Positions 6,846-8,803 of a stretch of DNA of 8,803 bases are shown here, piece after piece. The DNA is from Bacteroidales bacterium. GTDB lineage: Bacteria; Bacteroidota; Bacteroidia; Bacteroidales; JAOZQN01. Positions within the stretch are counted from its first letter, which is position 1. Each line of letters opens with the position of its first letter. Position numbers and translations under genes: made by a program. Where the stretch lies: assembly GCA_029938985.1 (NCBI GenBank), contig JAOZTW010000179.1:1-8803 (forward strand). Direction: 5' to 3'. Under the pieces are notes generated by a model that worked only from the letters and a program-made list of their open reading frames with translations, did no database searches and had not been told where the DNA came from.

Positions 6846-6871
6846 TTTTTTTTACTTATACTTATCATTTT

Positions 6872-8668
6872 TTATATTTTTTCTGCTTCTAACATAAAAT
6901 CATTAATCCTTTTTTCTATTTCTTTATTAAATAAAATTTCATCATAATCGTCTTCTGTTCTGAGTTTTGATAGGTCTTTATTTTTAGATGAAATAATTTC
7001 TGTAAATCCAAAAATTGGTGAACTAAGAATAGAATTTGGAGTTAGTGTAGAAAAATCAATATCAAGTTTTTCTGCTGTTATTCCATTTTTTTTATTTCTA
7101 TCTACATTTATTACCAAGCTGTTTGCTGGTGCTCCAAGTAGTGGTATGGGGCTATGTGTAGAAACAATAAATTGTATTTTTGGAAAAATTTTAGTCAGTT
7201 TTTCAACCAATTTTTTTTGCCATTTTGGGTGAAGGTGATTATCAAATTCATCGATAATGGCAATACCTTGCATTTCATTATTTATTTCTTGATTTTTAGA
7301 AAGTCGAAAAATCATATCAGTTACAAGACCAATTATGCTACGCATTCCCATTGCAAGCTGATTGAAAGTAACTTTTGGTAACAATTCATTACTTTCATCT
7401 TTTTCATAATAATAAACAATAGTTCCTTTTGTTTCTTTATCTTTCTCTACTTTTATATCTGCCAAGTTAGGTAAAAGTTCTTTTAAAATAGCTGTAATTA
7501 ATTTTATTTCTTCTTTTAATTCTGGAAACGCCCACATTTCTTTAAATCGTTGTTCAAAATTTAAAACATAATCGCTTTTGCCAAATAAATTATCTGTAAC
7601 ATCTATTTTGTCGGCAGTTGGGTGTAGTTTTGCTCTGTATGTTCCATAGGCTACAAAGTTGTTGTGTTTTACAAAATATTTATTTCCAACCATATTTATA
7701 TGACTATGATTTTGGTCTTTAAGTTCAATATAAATTCCTTTTGAATTTTGATATTTATCCTTAAATTCTATATTATTATCGTACAACGAATTTGCAATTT
7801 CTCTCAAAATTGAAGTTTTACCAAAACCATTATTTCCAGTAAAAAAAATCCAATGAGTGTCAACAGGAATTTTTTCAATATTAATATAGCCATTTATTCC
7901 CTGCAAATCAAAATTTATATTCTTTATACAAGTTGGTAAAATTTGTTCTTTGTTTTTAAATAAACTATTTGTAGAAACATTATTTTTTTCTAAAAAATCA
8001 TAATAGTTTTTTATAACTTCCTCTGTTGGATTTTCTTTTAATAATTCTAATTTAGGATATTTTATGTTATTTTTTTCTAAATTAATATGCATAGATGACT
8101 TAAATTGTGATGCATCTTTTTTATTAAATATCAACCTATAACCAAGTATATTCTTTGATAATACTCTTATTTTGTTATTTGATAAATCTAAGTAAGATAA
8201 ATTTTCTAATTCAAAATTTTCTTTCGGAATTTCTGATATTTGATTATTTGATAAATCTAAGTAAGATAAATTTTCTAATTCAAAAACTTCTTTTGGAATT
8301 TCTGATATTTGATTTCCATTTAAAAATAAGTCTTTTAAGTTTTTTAATTTATTTATTTCTTTTGGAATTTCAGTTATCTGATTATTATGAAAGTTTAATT
8401 TTTCTAATTTTTCTAATTTAGATATTTCTTTTGGAATTTCTGTTATTTGATTGTTTGATAATTCTAAACTTCTTAAATCTTTTAAACTAAATATGTCTGC
8501 AGGTATTTTCGCAAGTTTTTTATATGTTATTTTTAAGGCTATAACTATTTCTTCTTTTAATTCTATTTTTTCAGTTTCATATCTACACTTAACATTTTCA
8601 TGTTCTGAATAGACGAGAGTAATCTCCAGTTCGTTCTCTAATTTTTTTATAATATCTAAATCTGTCAT
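6872..8668 (-). CDS. LRR-fused AAA/ABC-type ATPase, second copy, no nuclease partner in the window
   Basis: Probable sensor-ATPase of 598 residues, likely defence-related by analogy with the first. Residues about 1-48 are a unique leader, with a lead-in (KLAKIPADIF) at 51-60. Residues 62-176 are five 23-residue leucine-rich repeats (xxLxxLxLSNNQIxEIPKE). A linker (177-270) contains NPTEEVIKNYYDFL, a type of segment that often follows LRRs. The ATPase domain has Walker A GNNGFGKTS (278-286), a signature-like LAMGMRS (438-444), Walker B IAIIDEFD (469-476) followed by NHLHP, and the H-loop STHSP (503-507). Walker B to H-loop closely matches the other LRR-ATPase (shared HLHPxWQ, KLTKIxPxIQF, THxP). 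The tail contains NSILSSPIFGF and no TOPRIM domain. The space where an HNH partner would follow is taken up by the MITE-like element. The ATG at 8668 has an A/T leader without Shine-Dalgarno. Confidence 0.85.
   Translation of the reverse strand: MTDLDIIKKLENELEITLVYSEHENVKCRYETEKIELKEEIVIALKITYKKLAKIPADIFSLKDLRSLELSNNQITEIPKEISKLEKLEKLNFHNNQITEIPKEINKLKNLKDLFLNGNQISEIPKEVFELENLSYLDLSNNQISEIPKENFELENLSYLDLSNNKIRVLSKNILGYRLIFNKKDASQFKSSMHINLEKNNIKYPKLELLKENPTEEVIKNYYDFLEKNNVSTNSLFKNKEQILPTCIKNINFDLQGINGYINIEKIPVDTHWIFFTGNNGFGKTSILREIANSLYDNNIEFKDKYQNSKGIYIELKDQNHSHINMVGNKYFVKHNNFVAYGTYRAKLHPTADKIDVTDNLFGKSDYVLNFEQRFKEMWAFPELKEEIKLITAILKELLPNLADIKVEKDKETKGTIVYYYEKDESNELLPKVTFNQLAMGMRSIIGLVTDMIFRLSKNQEINNEMQGIAIIDEFDNHLHPKWQKKLVEKLTKIFPKIQFIVSTHSPIPLLGAPANSLVINVDRNKKNGITAEKLDIDFSTLTPNSILSSPIFGFTEIISSKNKDLSKLRTEDDYDEILFNKEIEKRINDFMLEAEKI
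8181..8318 (-). repeat. 69-bp tandem duplication of one LRR unit in the second ATPase
   Basis: Units 8181-8249 and 8250-8318 match at about 62 of 69 positions by eye, and their first 36 bases are identical. They encode two copies of ELENLSYLDLSNN. As in the first ATPase, the near-identity at the DNA level points to a recent in-frame duplication. Confidence 0.9.
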
Positions 8669-8692
8669 AATTATAGTAAGTGTAAATAAATC

Positions 8693-8743
8693 AATTTTTA
8701 CAGGTTTCTTTTTAATTTATGAATTTGGAAACCTGTAAAAATT
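8693..8743. promoter_or_regulatory. Perfect 16-bp inverted repeat upstream of the second LRR-ATPase
   Basis: Arms aatttttacaggtttc (8693-8708) and gaaacctgtaaaaatt (8728-8743) flank a 19-base AT-rich loop. The repeat lies 25-75 bp before the ATG at 8668. The arms end in A bases on their 3' side on both strands and no T-run follows, so it does not look like an intrinsic terminator. A repressor-binding operator or a 5'-leader hairpin controlling this ATPase fits better. Which one cannot be decided from sequence alone. Confidence 0.55.
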
Positions 8744-8803
8744 AATAAAATTAACTAAAGTTTTTGCTTTCATAATAATATAATTATCAAACAGTTGTAA
8801 TTT

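Noticed and set aside
6872..7146. TOPRIM nuclease domain (OLD/Gabija GajA type) at the end of the second ATPase
   Set aside because: Only about 90 residues follow the H-loop, and no acidic TOPRIM motif (E plus DxD) is recognisable there.
8155..8421. Plus-strand open frame with repeated FDYLINLSKINFLIQ-type segments
   Set aside because: It is the antisense of the leucine-rich repeats of the second ATPase; the repetition follows from the 69-bp units.
8693..8743. Intrinsic terminator
   Set aside because: No T-run follows the 3' arm on either strand, since the arms end in A bases. The position before a start codon also fits a regulatory site better.

Overview
The window is strongly AT-rich. None of the starts has a convincing Shine-Dalgarno sequence, and all lie behind A/T-rich leaders. 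Together with the gene families present, this suggests an anaerobic or fermentative member of the Bacteroidota, possibly Bacteroidales. That is inference, because the window has no rRNA or other phylogenetic marker. All four long genes read on the minus strand.

Layout, left to right: (1) positions 1-383 hold the start of a possible gene running off the left edge, a doubtful gene remnant, and a pair of adjacent direct repeats, one of which forms a hairpin. (2) 384-2659 is a two-gene operon with a 4-bp overlap. Its first gene is an AAA/ABC-type ATPase with N-terminal leucine-rich repeats (LRRs). Its second is an HNH nuclease of the retron/Septu-associated type. The pair resembles the Septu anti-phage system (PtuA ATPase plus PtuB nuclease), but the ATPase carries an LRR sensor-like domain. 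The nuclease's 3' end looks frameshifted at a six-A run. (3) 2660-2841 is a spacer with an imperfect hairpin and a tandem heptamer repeat that runs over the stop codon of the next gene. (4) 2842-6399 is a large redox protein: a 2Fe-2S domain, a GltD-like FAD/NAD(P) module, two 4Fe-4S ferredoxin clusters and a NuoG/formate-dehydrogenase-like domain that has lost its cofactor-binding cysteines. (5) 6400-6871 is a spacer holding a possible 197-bp MITE-like element with perfect 18-bp inverted ends. (6) 6872-8668 is a second LRR-ATPase, related in its core to the first but with no nuclease beside it. (7) 8669-8803 is its leader, with a perfect 16-bp inverted repeat.

Two LRR-ATPase modules of probable defence function therefore flank one metabolic gene. 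Both carry recent-looking 69-bp LRR duplications, and both have a similar 23-bp motif (19/23 matches) upstream. The LRR parts would be the natural sensors, the ATPase the switch, and the HNH protein the nucleic-acid-cutting effector. The redox gene probably belongs to the older chromosomal background, but its usual NuoE/NuoF-like or hydrogenase partners are not in the window.
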